A program made the position numbers and the translations under genes. The notes under the pieces were generated by a model. That model was not told the origin of the DNA. It searched no databases and worked only from the letters and a program-made list of their open reading frames with translations. From Pseudomonas putida (GTDB lineage Bacteria; Pseudomonadota; Gammaproteobacteria; Pseudomonadales; Pseudomonadaceae): a stretch of DNA of 64,000 bases. Location of the stretch: contig NZ_CP016634.1 of assembly GCF_002741075.1 (NCBI RefSeq), positions 4,640,501-4,704,500 of the forward strand. The letters run 5' to 3'. This document shows, one piece after another, positions 11,230-21,232 of this stretch (the first letter of the stretch is position 1; the number at the start of each line of letters is the position of its first letter).

Positions 11230-11616
11230 TCAAATGGAGACCACGAAGAACGCCACGATCAGCCCCAGCCCCGCGAACCACATCAACGAACGCAGGATGG
11301 CCAAATCGGCCAGGTAGCAAATGATGTAGAGCAGGCGGCTGGTAATGTACAGCACCGCCAGCACATCCTGCGTTACCTGCTCGGCGTTGCCGACAATGTC
11401 GGCGACAAGCACCGCAGCGGCAAATGCCGGAAAGGCCTCGAAGCCATTCTGCTGGGCGGCATGGGCACGGCGTGGCAGGCCCGACAAGGTATCGAGGAAG
11501 GCGCGCGGGTCGTGATTGTCTCGCAGGCCGAAACGGCCACTGCTCAGCTTCGCCGTCAACCCGCACAGCGGCGGCAGGATCATGGCAATCAGGATGCACC
11601 ACAGGGCTACGGTCAT
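11230..11616 (-). CDS. MAPEG family membrane protein
   Basis: A 128-residue protein with four predicted membrane segments and the FAAAVLVADIVG and YITSRLLYIICYL segments typical of bacterial MAPEG proteins (membrane-associated eicosanoid and glutathione metabolism fold). Bacterial members have few assigned substrates; glutathione-dependent roles are known only for the wider family. It lies 30 bp after the EamA transporter gene on the same strand and may share its transcript. Confidence 0.88.
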   Translation of the reverse strand: MTVALWCILIAMILPPLCGLTAKLSSGRFGLRDNHDPRAFLDTLSGLPRRAHAAQQNGFEAFPAFAAAVLVADIVGNAEQVTQDVLAVLYITSRLLYIICYLADLAILRSLMWFAGLGLIVAFFVVSI

Positions 11617-11646
11617 GGACAGGACTCCTTGTTCAAATGATCGGTT

Positions 11647-12480
11647 TCAGAGCTTCATCACCAGCATGCCTGCCAGGACCAGCCCGCAAGCTAGGAGTCT
11701 TGGCCCGCCAAAAGGTTCTTTGAGGTAACGCATGCCCAGCAGCACCACGAGGATCACGCTCAACTCCCGCAGCGCCGCCGCTTCAGCAACCGACCCCAAG
11801 TGCATGGCCCACAACACCAGGGCATAGCTCAGCAGCACGCATATCCCCACTGCCAGCCCGAGGCGCCATTGGATACGCCAGAACAACACGAACGGCGCCC
11901 GCCGCGCCACGCTTGCCAATAATGGGAAGGGCCAGGCACTGAGCAAAGTCAACCAGACCAGGTAATCCAACGGTTTGCCCCAGAGCTGCACAGCCCTGCC
12001 ATCGAACCAGGTATAGCAACCGATGCACAGGCCGATCAGCGCGACCACCGGCAGCATCGACCACGGCAGGCGGTCACCGCCGCCGCCCTGCCACAGCAAG
12101 CAGGCCATGCCGCAAGGAATCAGCAGAATGCCGATGATCTGCTTGTCGCTCAACGATTCGCCGGCAAAGGCCAGCGTAAGCCCCAGCACCACCAAAGGCG
12201 ACAAACCGCGCATCAGAGGATAGACCAGCCCCAGGTCGCCAACCCGATACGCCTGGATCAACAGAAAACGGTACAGCTGCTCGGCCAGGGCCGAAGCGAG
12301 CAACCAAGGCCAGATGTGCGTCGGTGGAAAGTCTACGAACGCCACCGCCGCCACGGCGAAAGCCAGAGCGACAAGGTCCATGCTGGCGATCACCAGCAGG
12401 CGCTCGCCACTGAATTTGATCAGGGTATTCCAGGTCGCGTGGAGCAGAGCCGCGACCAAAACCAGCGAAGTTGCCAACAC
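11647..12480 (-). CDS. EamA/DMT family transporter
   Basis: A 277-residue inner-membrane protein with about ten hydrophobic segments and the two-repeat architecture of the drug/metabolite transporter superfamily. Typical pieces are the N-terminal HATWNTLIKFSG and YPLMRGLSPLVVLGL. Substrate is unknown; members export metabolites or amino acids. It diverges from the antiporter gene at 12696. Confidence 0.87.
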   Translation of the reverse strand: MLATSLVLVAALLHATWNTLIKFSGERLLVIASMDLVALAFAVAAVAFVDFPPTHIWPWLLASALAEQLYRFLLIQAYRVGDLGLVYPLMRGLSPLVVLGLTLAFAGESLSDKQIIGILLIPCGMACLLWQGGGGDRLPWSMLPVVALIGLCIGCYTWFDGRAVQLWGKPLDYLVWLTLLSAWPFPLLASVARRAPFVLFWRIQWRLGLAVGICVLLSYALVLWAMHLGSVAEAAALRELSVILVVLLGMRYLKEPFGGPRLLACGLVLAGMLVMKL

Positions 12481-12695
12481 GGGGAGGGTCCTTGCACAGA
12501 GTCCAGGCCCTCGTTGGCCTGATTGTCGGACACTATATCGATTTCCGGGCCTGATGTAGGAGTCGGCGCCCTGTCTGGCGGAACGAATCCCACGGATTGG
12601 GTCATAAGGTGTGTCCCGAAACGCTCACCAGGTCATCAAAGAACTGCCCGAGCATTTCGGGTAACGACTTGGAAGCCACTGTTACAGGATTTGGG

Positions 12696-13931
12696 ATGCT
12701 TGAACTTGTTGCCGCTTTTATCTGCCTGACCACCCTCCTCACCTACGTCAACTATCGCTTCATAGGCCTGCCACCGGCCATTGGCGTGATGGTCACCGCA
12801 TTGCTGTTCTCCTTGATCCTGCAGGGCCTGAGCCTGATCGGCTTCCCCGGCCTGGAAGCCCGCGTCGAAGGGCTGATGAACCAGATCGACTTCAACGACC
12901 TGTTGATGCACTGGATGCTGTCGTTCCTGCTGTTCGCCGGTGCGCTACATGTCAACCTCGCCGATCTGCGCAGCTACCGTTGGCCGATCGGCCTGCTGGC
13001 GACCTTCGGCGTCCTGATCGCCACGGTGGTGATCGGCTATCTGGCCCATTGGGTCTTCTCGTTGTTCGGCTGGAGCGTGCCGCTGATCTACTGCCTGCTG
13101 TTCGGCGCGCTGATCTCCCCCACCGACCCGATTGCCGTACTCGGCGCACTGCGTACCGCCAATGCCTCCAAACCGCTCAAGACAACGATCGTGGGCGAAT
13201 CACTGTTCAATGACGGCACGGCGGTGGTGGTGTTCACCGTACTGCTGGGTATCGTCCAACTCGGCGAGGCGCCAAGCTTTGCCGACACCGCAATGCTGTT
13301 CGCCCGCGAAGCCATCGGCGGGATCGTCTTTGGCGGTGTGATCGGTTACGCCACCTACCGCATGATCAAGAGCGTCGAGCAGTACCAGGTCGAGGTGATG
13401 TTGACCCTGGCGTTGGTGATCGGCGGCTCGGCCATGAGCCACGAACTGCACGTCTCGGCGCCGATCGCCATGGTCGTGGCCGGACTGATCATCGGCAACC
13501 TGGGACGCAACCTGGCGATGAACGACATGACGCGTCGCTACATGGATGGTTTCTGGGAACTGATCGACGACATGCTCAACGCCCTGCTGTTCGCCGTGAT
13601 CGGCCTGGAGCTGTTGTTGCTGCCGTTCAACTGGTTGCACCTGGCCGCCGGAGCCGTGCTGGCCGTGGCGGTGCTACTGTCGCGTCTGCTGACCGTGGCG
13701 CCGGCGATCGTGATGCTGCGCCGCTGGCGCAGCGTGCCCAAGGGCACCGTCCGCGTACTGACCTGGGGTGGCCTGCGCGGCGGGGTATCGGTAGCCCTGG
13801 CGCTGTCGCTGCCCGCTGGCGCCGAGCGTGACCTGCTGCTGTCGATCACTTACATCGTGGTGCTGTCGTCGATCCTGGTGCAGGGGTTGAGCATCGGACG
13901 GGTGGTGCGCGGGGTTACTGCACAGTCGTAA
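12696..13931 (+). CDS. CPA1 family cation/proton antiporter (NhaP type)
   Basis: A 411-residue inner-membrane antiporter with 11-12 hydrophobic segments. The core CPA1 motifs are visible: ISPTDPIAVLGALR, then GESLFNDGTAVVVF, which holds the ion-binding aspartates, and the late TWGGLRGGVSVALALSLP segment. It exchanges Na+ or K+ for protons; ion choice cannot be read here. The ATG of MLELVAAF has an AGGAT upstream, and in-frame codons before it lack hydrophobic character. Its last ~50 codons recur in decayed form at 15642-15826, the far side of an AT-rich insert. Confidence 0.92.
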   Translation: MLELVAAFICLTTLLTYVNYRFIGLPPAIGVMVTALLFSLILQGLSLIGFPGLEARVEGLMNQIDFNDLLMHWMLSFLLFAGALHVNLADLRSYRWPIGLLATFGVLIATVVIGYLAHWVFSLFGWSVPLIYCLLFGALISPTDPIAVLGALRTANASKPLKTTIVGESLFNDGTAVVVFTVLLGIVQLGEAPSFADTAMLFAREAIGGIVFGGVIGYATYRMIKSVEQYQVEVMLTLALVIGGSAMSHELHVSAPIAMVVAGLIIGNLGRNLAMNDMTRRYMDGFWELIDDMLNALLFAVIGLELLLLPFNWLHLAAGAVLAVAVLLSRLLTVAPAIVMLRRWRSVPKGTVRVLTWGGLRGGVSVALALSLPAGAERDLLLSITYIVVLSSILVQGLSIGRVVRGVTAQS

Positions 13932-14002
13932 TGACACGCGTGTGGATACCCCGCGTTATTTCGCCCACTGATGGATTGGGCTGCTACCGCGGGGGAATCC
14001 GC

Positions 14003-14731
14003 TCAATCGTGCAACATTTTCTCAAGAAACGCTCCTGATGATGAGATCACAGCTCTGTAGAGGTTGAACAATTCCGTATCCCTCGCCTGCGTGGACTCCA
14101 GCACGCCACCTTCAAGCTTGAAGAGATCACAACCGGGCGTGAACATGAGAATCGGCGAGTGCGTAGCAATGACGAATTGGGCGCCCCCCTCGGCAAGCTC
14201 GCAAATTCGGATAATGAAATTGAGTTGCCGTTGCGCAGACAGCGAAGCTTCTGGCTCATCGAGAATATAAAGACCATTTTCCTTGAAACGATGCTGATAA
14301 AGCGCTTCCATGGCTTCACCATGGGATAACTCATGTAGGTCCTGCCCACCATAGTAAGTGTTGATTTTCGGATCAAAGCTACCCGCTGCATCGAGACTCC
14401 GAATCTCGGTCGTCACATTATAGAAACTCTCTGCCCGATAGAAGAAAAGATCCCCCTCCTTCCGATAGCCTTTCGTCAGGCGTAAGGCGTCATGCAATGA
14501 CGAGTGAGTATCTTCGGTTTTAAAGTGAAAGTTTCTGCCGCCACCTTCTGGGTTACATCCTAACTTAATGGCGATAGCTTCCAGCAAGGTCGACTTCCCC
14601 GAACCATTCTCTCCTATAATGATTGAAATATTTTTATTAAACCGCATAGGAAATACATGCCGCAAAATCTCTGGAGCACGACATGCCGGTTTTAGGCCAA
14701 CCTCTCTCAAGAAGAGTTTACTCAATGACAT
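14003..14731 (-). CDS. ABC-type (AAA_21-like) ATPase of accessory insert
   Basis: A 242-residue soluble ATPase with all nucleotide-site motifs: Walker A GENGSGKS (40-47), a signature LSHGE (135-139), Walker B YILDEPEAS (~155-163) and an H-loop histidine in IATHSP (191). There is no SMC-like coiled coil and no fused nuclease, and the order of motifs fits the predicted-ATPase group related to RecF/OLD enzymes. It overlaps the upstream membrane-protein gene by one base (TAATG), implying translational coupling. Base composition is clearly lower in GC than the neighbours, and it lies in an insert next to a broken antiporter copy. The role is unknown; related ATPases often serve in defence systems. 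Confidence 0.87.
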   Translation of the reverse strand: MSLSKLFLREVGLKPACRAPEILRHVFPMRFNKNISIIIGENGSGKSTLLEAIAIKLGCNPEGGGRNFHFKTEDTHSSLHDALRLTKGYRKEGDLFFYRAESFYNVTTEIRSLDAAGSFDPKINTYYGGQDLHELSHGEAMEALYQHRFKENGLYILDEPEASLSAQRQLNFIIRICELAEGGAQFVIATHSPILMFTPGCDLFKLEGGVLESTQARDTELFNLYRAVISSSGAFLEKMLHD

Positions 14732-15060
14732 TACACGCTCCTTATACGGTTAATTGACTGCCTTGAGCCTGCCACTGAAAACGCAAGCCCAATGACTTGG
14801 GCGATTGACATAGAAATAATTCCCAGATAGCTTATATAAATTATTAATTTAGAAGTGAAGCCCTCGGGAAACATGAAAGCAGAAAGAAGTACCACACCAG
14901 CCGTGCCAGTTGCGAGAGCCATATCGGGAACAAACGATACAACTGAGTTCCATTTATCGTAGATGAAGCCGGCTTTCACGGCCTCAGCGAGACGGACGAA
15001 ACTTGAGTCGAAATGCCCAGCCTCAAATACCCACCCGGTCTCGGCTTTACGAATAAGCAT
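14731..15060 (-). CDS. Small protein with two membrane segments, coupled to the ATPase
   Basis: A 109-residue protein I do not recognise. Residues 1-45 are polar (MLIRKAETGWVFEAGHF...), then hydrophobic stretches at about 47-66 (MALATGTAGVVLLSAFMF) and 72-97 (IIYISYLGIISMSIAQVIGL) suggest two membrane helices, with a short basic tail. Its stop shares a base with the ATPase start, so the two are probably made together. Its ATG overlaps the end of an upstream open frame by 14 bases. It could be a membrane effector for the ATPase or the C-terminal part of a larger frame-disrupted protein; the upstream frame can be joined to it by a one-base shift. Confidence 0.6.
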   Translation of the reverse strand: MLIRKAETGWVFEAGHFDSSFVRLAEAVKAGFIYDKWNSVVSFVPDMALATGTAGVVLLSAFMFPEGFTSKLIIYISYLGIISMSIAQVIGLAFSVAGSRQSINRIRSV

Positions 15061-15308
15061 ATGCGACTATTATTTCCCCATCTAGCAAACGGGTTAACGT
15101 TTGGACAAAGCGGGAACTGCAGACATCAACTGTAAGTCGCCAGACAACATTGCGACCAGCACTGAGTACAACAGGAGGTACAGGGGCGGGTTCCGCTTGA
15201 CGCGGCTGAAAGGTTACTATAGGCCTGCACAACCAGACTAGTAACGGGAAGCATCTCATTCAACATATCTTGCCGAGCTCTGTGAATTGCCGAAATATCC
15301 AATATCAT
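15047..15308 (-). pseudogene. Upstream gene of the ATPase operon, apparently frameshifted
   Basis: An ATG at 15308 with AGAAAGG about 9 bases upstream starts MILDISAIHRARQDMLNEMLP. After ~40 codons that frame turns into an implausible Cys/Ser/Thr-rich stretch and stops at 15126. A second frame takes over with natural-looking sequence (VVLSAGRNVVWRLTVDV ... LLDGEIIVAYAYS) and stops at 15047, inside the next gene. The simplest reading is one gene of ~85-90 codons with a single-base indel near 15190-15220, either a real mutation or a sequencing error. No homology is recognised. Confidence 0.45.
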
Positions 15309-15641
15309 CAAAATCACCTTTCTATGTCATCACTGATAAGCAGCCTCCATGGCCGCTACTTATCCTTTGCTTTTCACAAACTTTTTTGTCACCCCTCCTC
15401 TGCCATAACAACTTTCAAACGTGATGCACGCACTACAAAATGAAAACCGATCCATAGCGTTGTGCAACTGAAGCGCATTGTCATGGGCCCAGAAGCGCAT
15501 GTATATAAACAACCACAACAGAAAAGTTTCAGTATTTTTCTCTCAGCCCGCAAATCCATGTAATTCAAATGATTATTGCGACTTCTTGAGTAGGTATCCA
15601 CATTGTTCCCAATGTTGATACGGAGATACTTGCGAAACGAC
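15309..15641. other. AT-richer non-coding stretch of the insert
   Basis: About 330 bp with no convincing gene. A 91-codon minus-strand frame crosses it but runs into the antiporter remnant and has no ribosome site or recognisable domain. It presumably holds the promoter of the minus-strand operon; no clear -35/-10 pair was identified. Confidence 0.5.
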
Positions 15642-15826
15642 ATGCATCGGAGCTGGCGCAGCATGCTGATCTGGGGTGCGTATCGGTGGCCCTGACGCTG
15701 TCGCTACCCAGTGGGCCTGAGCGCGACCTGTTGCTGTCGATCACCTACATCGTGGTGCTGTCGTCGATCCTGGTGCAGGGCTTGAGCGTCGGACGGGTGG
15801 TGCGCGAGGTCAGTGCGCAGCCTTGA
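15642..15826 (+). pseudogene. Remnant of a second CPA1 antiporter 3' end
   Basis: Translating from about 15673 gives VSVALTLSLPSGPERDLLLS and then ITYIVVLSSILVQGLSVGRV..., nearly identical to the C-terminus of the intact antiporter ending at 13931, with the stop at 15826. Upstream of this, matches to GCTGGCGCAGC and CTGATCTGGGGT persist but with deletions that break the frame. The rest of the gene is missing, replaced by the AT-rich insert. It is therefore the tail of a former tandem paralogue. Confidence 0.88.
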
Positions 15827-15885
15827 AAAGGCCGGGGCCGCTCCAGACAGGTACAGCGCTATACCTGTAGCAGCAGCCCGCGAAA

Positions 15886-16287
15886 TCACTCCACCGCGGT
15901 ATCCGGGAACTGGTCCTGGATGTACTTGATCTCGGTACGCCCATGCGCCGCCGGCAGGCCATCTTCACCCAGGTTGACGAACACCATCTTGTCGACCGTG
16001 AGAATGGCCTTGCGGGTAATCTTGTTGCGCACTTCGCACTTCAGCGTGATGGAGGTACGACCGAATTCGGTGGCGGTGATGCCCAGCTCGATGATGTCAC
16101 CCTGGCGCGAGGCACTGACGAAGTTGATTTCCGACATGTACTTGGTGACCACGCGCTGGTTGCCCAGCTGGACGATGGCGTAGATCGCTGCCTCTTCGTC
16201 GATCCAGCGCAGCAGGCTGCCGCCGAACAGGGTGCCGTTGGGGTTGAGGTCTTCGGGTTTTACCCACTTGCGGGTGTGGAAATTCAT
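15886..16287 (-). CDS. Acyl-CoA thioesterase, hotdog fold (YciA-like)
   Basis: A 133-residue single hotdog-domain protein with the conserved NGTLFGGSLLRWIDEEAAI segment, where the Asn/Gly-Gly and the acidic residues of the active site lie, and a VDKMVFVNL strand near the end. Such proteins hydrolyse acyl-CoAs in the cytosol; chain-length preference cannot be read. It diverges from ahcY, with about 300 bp between them. Confidence 0.88.
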   Translation of the reverse strand: MNFHTRKWVKPEDLNPNGTLFGGSLLRWIDEEAAIYAIVQLGNQRVVTKYMSEINFVSASRQGDIIELGITATEFGRTSITLKCEVRNKITRKAILTVDKMVFVNLGEDGLPAAHGRTEIKYIQDQFPDTAVE

Positions 16288-16400
16288 CGGTACTCCTGAC
16301 CTGCATGACTGACGTAGGGTAATGATGGCAGAGCCTTTGGCAGCGCTCCATTGAACATCGACTATCGTCTCGATTAATCGACAGAAAACCTTGGGCGTGA

Positions 16401-17993
<1,593 letters not shown>

Positions 17994-18082
17994 GCGGCTA
18001 GCTCGAAGCATCAAGCGGCAGGCAAAGCCAGACCGCGCCCACACCGCTTGTTGCTTGAGTCCCGAGGACTTGAACGATGCCC

Positions 18083-18114
18083 AAGCCAGATCGGCCATCA
18101 CCGATCTGGCTTTT
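18083..18114 (+). terminator. Hairpin with T-run between ahcY and metF
   Basis: AAGCCAGATCGG pairs perfectly with CCGATCTGGCTT across a 6-base loop, followed by TT. It looks like an intrinsic terminator or attenuator reducing read-through into metF, 45 bp before its start. Confidence 0.82.
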
Positions 18115-18158
18115 ACTTGCAGCTAGCCGCATGAAGCTTGCTGCTCGAGGAACGAGTG

Positions 18159-19004
18159 ATGTCACAAGAACGCCGCTACAGTTTCGAGTTTTTCCCCACC
18201 AAGACCGACGCCGGCCATGAAAAGCTGATGGCCGTCGCTCGCCAGCTGGCGGGCTACAACCCTGACTTCTTCTCCTGCACCTATGGTGCCGGTGGTTCCA
18301 CCCGCGACCGCACCCTGAACACGGTGCTGCAGCTGGAAAGCGAAGTGAAGATTCCTGCCGCGCCGCACCTGTCCTGCGTCGGCGACAGCAAGGAAGAGCT
18401 GCGCACCCTGATCGCCCAGTACAAGGCGGCAGGCATCAAGCGCATCGTCGCCCTGCGCGGCGATCTCCCGTCGGGCATGGGCATGGCCTATGGCGAGCTG
18501 CGCTACGCCAGCGACCTGGTCGAGTTCATCCGCCAGGAAAGCGGCGATCACTTCCACCTGGAAGTCGCGGCCTATCCGGAGATGCACCCCCAGGCGCGCA
18601 ACTTCGAGTCCGATCTCGCCAATTTCGTGCACAAGGTCAAGGCTGGTGCGGACAGCGCCATCACCCAGTACTTCTTCAACGCCGAGAGTTATTTCTACTT
18701 CGTCGAGCGTGTGCAGCAGATGGGCGTGGACATCCCGGTCGTGCCCGGCATCATGCCGATCACCAACTACAGCAAGCTGGCGCGTTTCTCCGATGCCTGC
18801 GGTGCTGAAATCCCTCGCTGGATTCGCAAGCAGCTGGAAGCCTATGGCGACGACACCGCCAGCATCCAGGCGTTTGGCGAAGAGGTGATCACCCGCATGT
18901 GCGAACAGCTGCTGCAAGGCGGCGCACCCGGCCTGCACTTCTATACACTGAACCAGGCCGAGCCAAGCCTGGCGATCTGGAACAACCTGAAACTGCCGCG
19001 CTGA
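18159..19004 (+). CDS. metF: 5,10-methylenetetrahydrofolate reductase
   Basis: FAD enzyme that makes 5-methyltetrahydrofolate, the methyl donor for methionine synthesis. The 281-residue TIM-barrel protein begins MSQERRYSFEFFPTKTD, with the catalytic Glu in FEFFP, followed by FSCTYGAGGSTRDRT and later ITQYFFNAESY. GAGGAACGAG precedes the ATG at 18159; an upstream in-frame ATG at 18138 lacks a ribosome site. It follows ahcY behind a terminator-like hairpin, so it may be partly read from the ahcY promoter. Confidence 0.97.
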   Translation: MSQERRYSFEFFPTKTDAGHEKLMAVARQLAGYNPDFFSCTYGAGGSTRDRTLNTVLQLESEVKIPAAPHLSCVGDSKEELRTLIAQYKAAGIKRIVALRGDLPSGMGMAYGELRYASDLVEFIRQESGDHFHLEVAAYPEMHPQARNFESDLANFVHKVKAGADSAITQYFFNAESYFYFVERVQQMGVDIPVVPGIMPITNYSKLARFSDACGAEIPRWIRKQLEAYGDDTASIQAFGEEVITRMCEQLLQGGAPGLHFYTLNQAEPSLAIWNNLKLPR

Positions 19005-19011
19005 CACATTT

Positions 19012-19089
19012 CGCTAACAGGTCCTTGAGGCAGACCTAAGATGTTGGTATTAGGCTAGAGCCTTTGATCCTGCCTCAGACCTGTTAGCG
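19012..19089. repeat. Long imperfect inverted repeat between metF and the next gene
   Basis: CGCTAACAGGTCCTTGAGGCAG (19012-19033) pairs with CTGCCTCAGACCTGTTAGCG (19070-19089), differing by a two-base bulge. The 36-base interior contains smaller hairpins (CCTAA/TTAGG). No T-run follows, so it is not a standard terminator. It ends 8 bp before the next start codon. Confidence 0.8.
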
Positions 19090-19097
19090 AGCGGCCC

Positions 19098-20174
19098 ATG
19101 CAGCCTTTGCCTTCCACTACCCCCCAGCTCATCTACCTGGCGTTCGGCGCAAAGACCTACCATCAGGAAGCCTGTTTCAGCATCATCAGTGCCCTTGCCC
19201 AGCTGAAAAAGACCGGCAACCAGGCCCTGGACATTCAAGTCCACACCGACGATCCCGCGCCTTACGCAAAACTGCCGGTCACCGTCCACCTGATCGACGA
19301 TGCAACCCGCGCAGCCTGGGCCCAACCCCATGGCTATCACTTTCGCAGCAAGCATGTGCTGTTGCGCCAGGCCCTTGAGCAGCACTCCCAGGCCGTGCTC
19401 ATCGACACCGATACGTTCTTCCGGCAATCGCCCATGGAACTGCTACGCCGCGTCAAGCCTGGCAACCTGCTGTGCAATGCCATCGGCGCGCGCTATGGCG
19501 AAAACCCGCGGACCGACCTTTACCAAGGCCTGCGCAGCATCCTGCACGAGCGAGGCCTGGCGGATGACCACATGAACCTGGTCAATTCCGGCGTCATCGG
19601 GCTGGCCGCAGAGGATGCAGCAATACTCGACCAGTCGATCGCGATGATGGACGAGTTCCACCCCATCGTCCCCAACGCCTATACCCTCGAAGAGTTCTGC
19701 CTGGCCGTCGCGGCCTACCGCACGCTCACGCTGGCCGACTGCACCGATGTCATCCACCATTACTGGAGCCGCAAGGACCTGTTCCGCGCCAAGATCCAGG
19801 CCTGGCTGCGCAAACACGGCGATGACCCTCTGGGCGAGGCGGCCCTGGCTGATGTAGCCCTGGTCAATGATCGCCTGCCAAAGCCGCCCACCCTGCACCG
19901 CCTGGGCTACAAAGCCCTGAGCCTGACCCTACCCAGTCACCAGCGCCAGTTCGCCCGGGAGCTGCTCTACGGTTGCTACCCCTATGCCAATGAATTCGAC
20001 CGGGCCTGCTCCTTCGCCTGGTGGGACAAAGCACTGGAAAACCTTCAGCAGCGCCATGGACACCTGGACAGCGAGCAACTGCACCAATTGCTGCACCATC
20101 CTGGCCTGCGCCTGTCTTTGGGGAGCAAGCACCAGGACGTGCAAGAGCATCTGCTCAAGCCTGACAAAGGCTGA
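19098..20174 (+). CDS. Putative glycosyltransferase-like protein
   Basis: A 358-residue soluble protein. Residues ~10-130 look like a nucleotide-sugar transferase fold: an N-terminal LIYLAFGAKTYHQEACFSI strand-helix, then LIDTDTFFR with a DxD motif (103-105) as used for metal and nucleotide-sugar binding, then NLLCNAIGARYGENP. The C-terminal half is helical without recognised domains. No signal peptide or membrane segment. The substrate is unknown and the glycosyltransferase call rests on the DxD context. Confidence 0.55.
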   Translation: MQPLPSTTPQLIYLAFGAKTYHQEACFSIISALAQLKKTGNQALDIQVHTDDPAPYAKLPVTVHLIDDATRAAWAQPHGYHFRSKHVLLRQALEQHSQAVLIDTDTFFRQSPMELLRRVKPGNLLCNAIGARYGENPRTDLYQGLRSILHERGLADDHMNLVNSGVIGLAAEDAAILDQSIAMMDEFHPIVPNAYTLEEFCLAVAAYRTLTLADCTDVIHHYWSRKDLFRAKIQAWLRKHGDDPLGEAALADVALVNDRLPKPPTLHRLGYKALSLTLPSHQRQFARELLYGCYPYANEFDRACSFAWWDKALENLQQRHGHLDSEQLHQLLHHPGLRLSLGSKHQDVQEHLLKPDKG

Positions 20175-20224
20175 CGACAAGGCTTTACTGGCCCCAAGAC
20201 AGACATTGGACGTACGCTGCCGCC

Positions 20225-21013
20225 ATGCCCAACTTCATCCGTCTTCTTTGTGCCCTGCTGCTCGTCTCCCTGAGCCCATCTGCCCAGGCGGACCGCCTGC
20301 GTCTGGTCAGTGACGACTGGGCGCCTTACATCTATTGGGAAGCTGGCCAACCCAGGGGCATCGACTATGAAGTCACCAGCGAAGTGCTCAAGCGGCTTGG
20401 CATCGAGGTCGACTGGCAATTCATGCCCTGGAAGCGCTGTCTGGCCATGGTGCAGCAAGGCTTGGCCGACGGCGTGATGGACATTTTCCAGATCGACTCA
20501 CGCAAGCCGTTCCTGTTCTATCCAGACGAACCACTATCCGACGTGGAGTTCGTACTGTTCCAGAACAACGTCAGGCCACATGCCATCGAACGTTTCGAAG
20601 ACCTCGAGGGCCTTACCGTAGGTACCTCGCCGGGCTACACCTATGGTCGAGCCTTCAGTGAGTCCCCCCTGTTTCGTCGAGAGCCGGCGCCTACACATGA
20701 AGCGAATTTCGGCAAATTGATGCTTGGACGCATCGATCTGCTGGTGACCGACCGTCGGGCAGGGCGCCAATTGCGCCGGCAATTGGGGCTGGAGGGACAG
20801 GTCCGGGAGTTGCCTCTGGTGATCAGCCGACACTCCCAGTACCTCGGCCTGGCGCACAAGCCCGGTCGGGACCGCTTGGCCCAAGCGTTCGCCGACGAGC
20901 TGCGACGCTTCAAGCAAGAGCCTGCTTATGCGGCCATCAGTGCCCGTTACGACAGCGAACTTGGCAATATTCCTGACGCCGTTGAGCAGCACGAACGCAG
21001 CACACCGCGATAG
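20225..21013 (+). CDS. Periplasmic solute-binding protein (SBP_bac_3-like)
   Basis: A 262-residue exported protein with a signal peptide ending near SAQA/DRL and the start of a family 3 binding domain: RLRLVSDDWAPYIYWEAGQPRGIDYEVTSEVLKRLGI. Later LEGLTVGTSPGYTYG and LMLGRIDLLVTDRRAG are typical of the second lobe. No permease or ATPase genes are adjacent, so it may be an orphan binding protein. Confidence 0.85.
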   Translation: MPNFIRLLCALLLVSLSPSAQADRLRLVSDDWAPYIYWEAGQPRGIDYEVTSEVLKRLGIEVDWQFMPWKRCLAMVQQGLADGVMDIFQIDSRKPFLFYPDEPLSDVEFVLFQNNVRPHAIERFEDLEGLTVGTSPGYTYGRAFSESPLFRREPAPTHEANFGKLMLGRIDLLVTDRRAGRQLRRQLGLEGQVRELPLVISRHSQYLGLAHKPGRDRLAQAFADELRRFKQEPAYAAISARYDSELGNIPDAVEQHERSTPR

Positions 21014-21016
21014 CTC

Positions 21017-21025
21017 TGTTATACT
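21017..21025 (+). promoter_or_regulatory. Possible extended -10 promoter of rhlE
   Basis: TGTTATACT is an extended -10 box (TG, one base, TATACT). It lies just after the solute-binding gene stop and would give a leader of about 200 bases before rhlE. No convincing -35 was seen. Confidence 0.4.
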
Positions 21026-21232
21026 CGGGCCTTCCCGCCCGGCTCACGCCCGGACGCTCGGCCTCGCAACAGGCATCTCGACCCGTCGGCAACGCACTCC
21101 CAGTGCCACCCGCCGCTTCCCGGATGCGCAGTGAATGCCCAGCTGGACCGGACGCGATCGCATCTCGCCGATGCCCGTCGCGCCAGGCAGATCATCCCAT
21201 CGGGCCCAGCCCCCACGAGAACAGGATTGCCC

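Noticed and set aside
15389..15664. A 91-codon minus-strand frame in the accessory insert
   Set aside because: Starts inside the antiporter remnant, has no ribosome site and no recognisable sequence.
16351..16381. TCGATTAATCGA palindrome (16370-16381) before ahcY as a second SahR operator
   Set aside because: It does not match the CAATATCAAAA arms of the metK-side palindrome, and the ahcY leader already holds a riboswitch.
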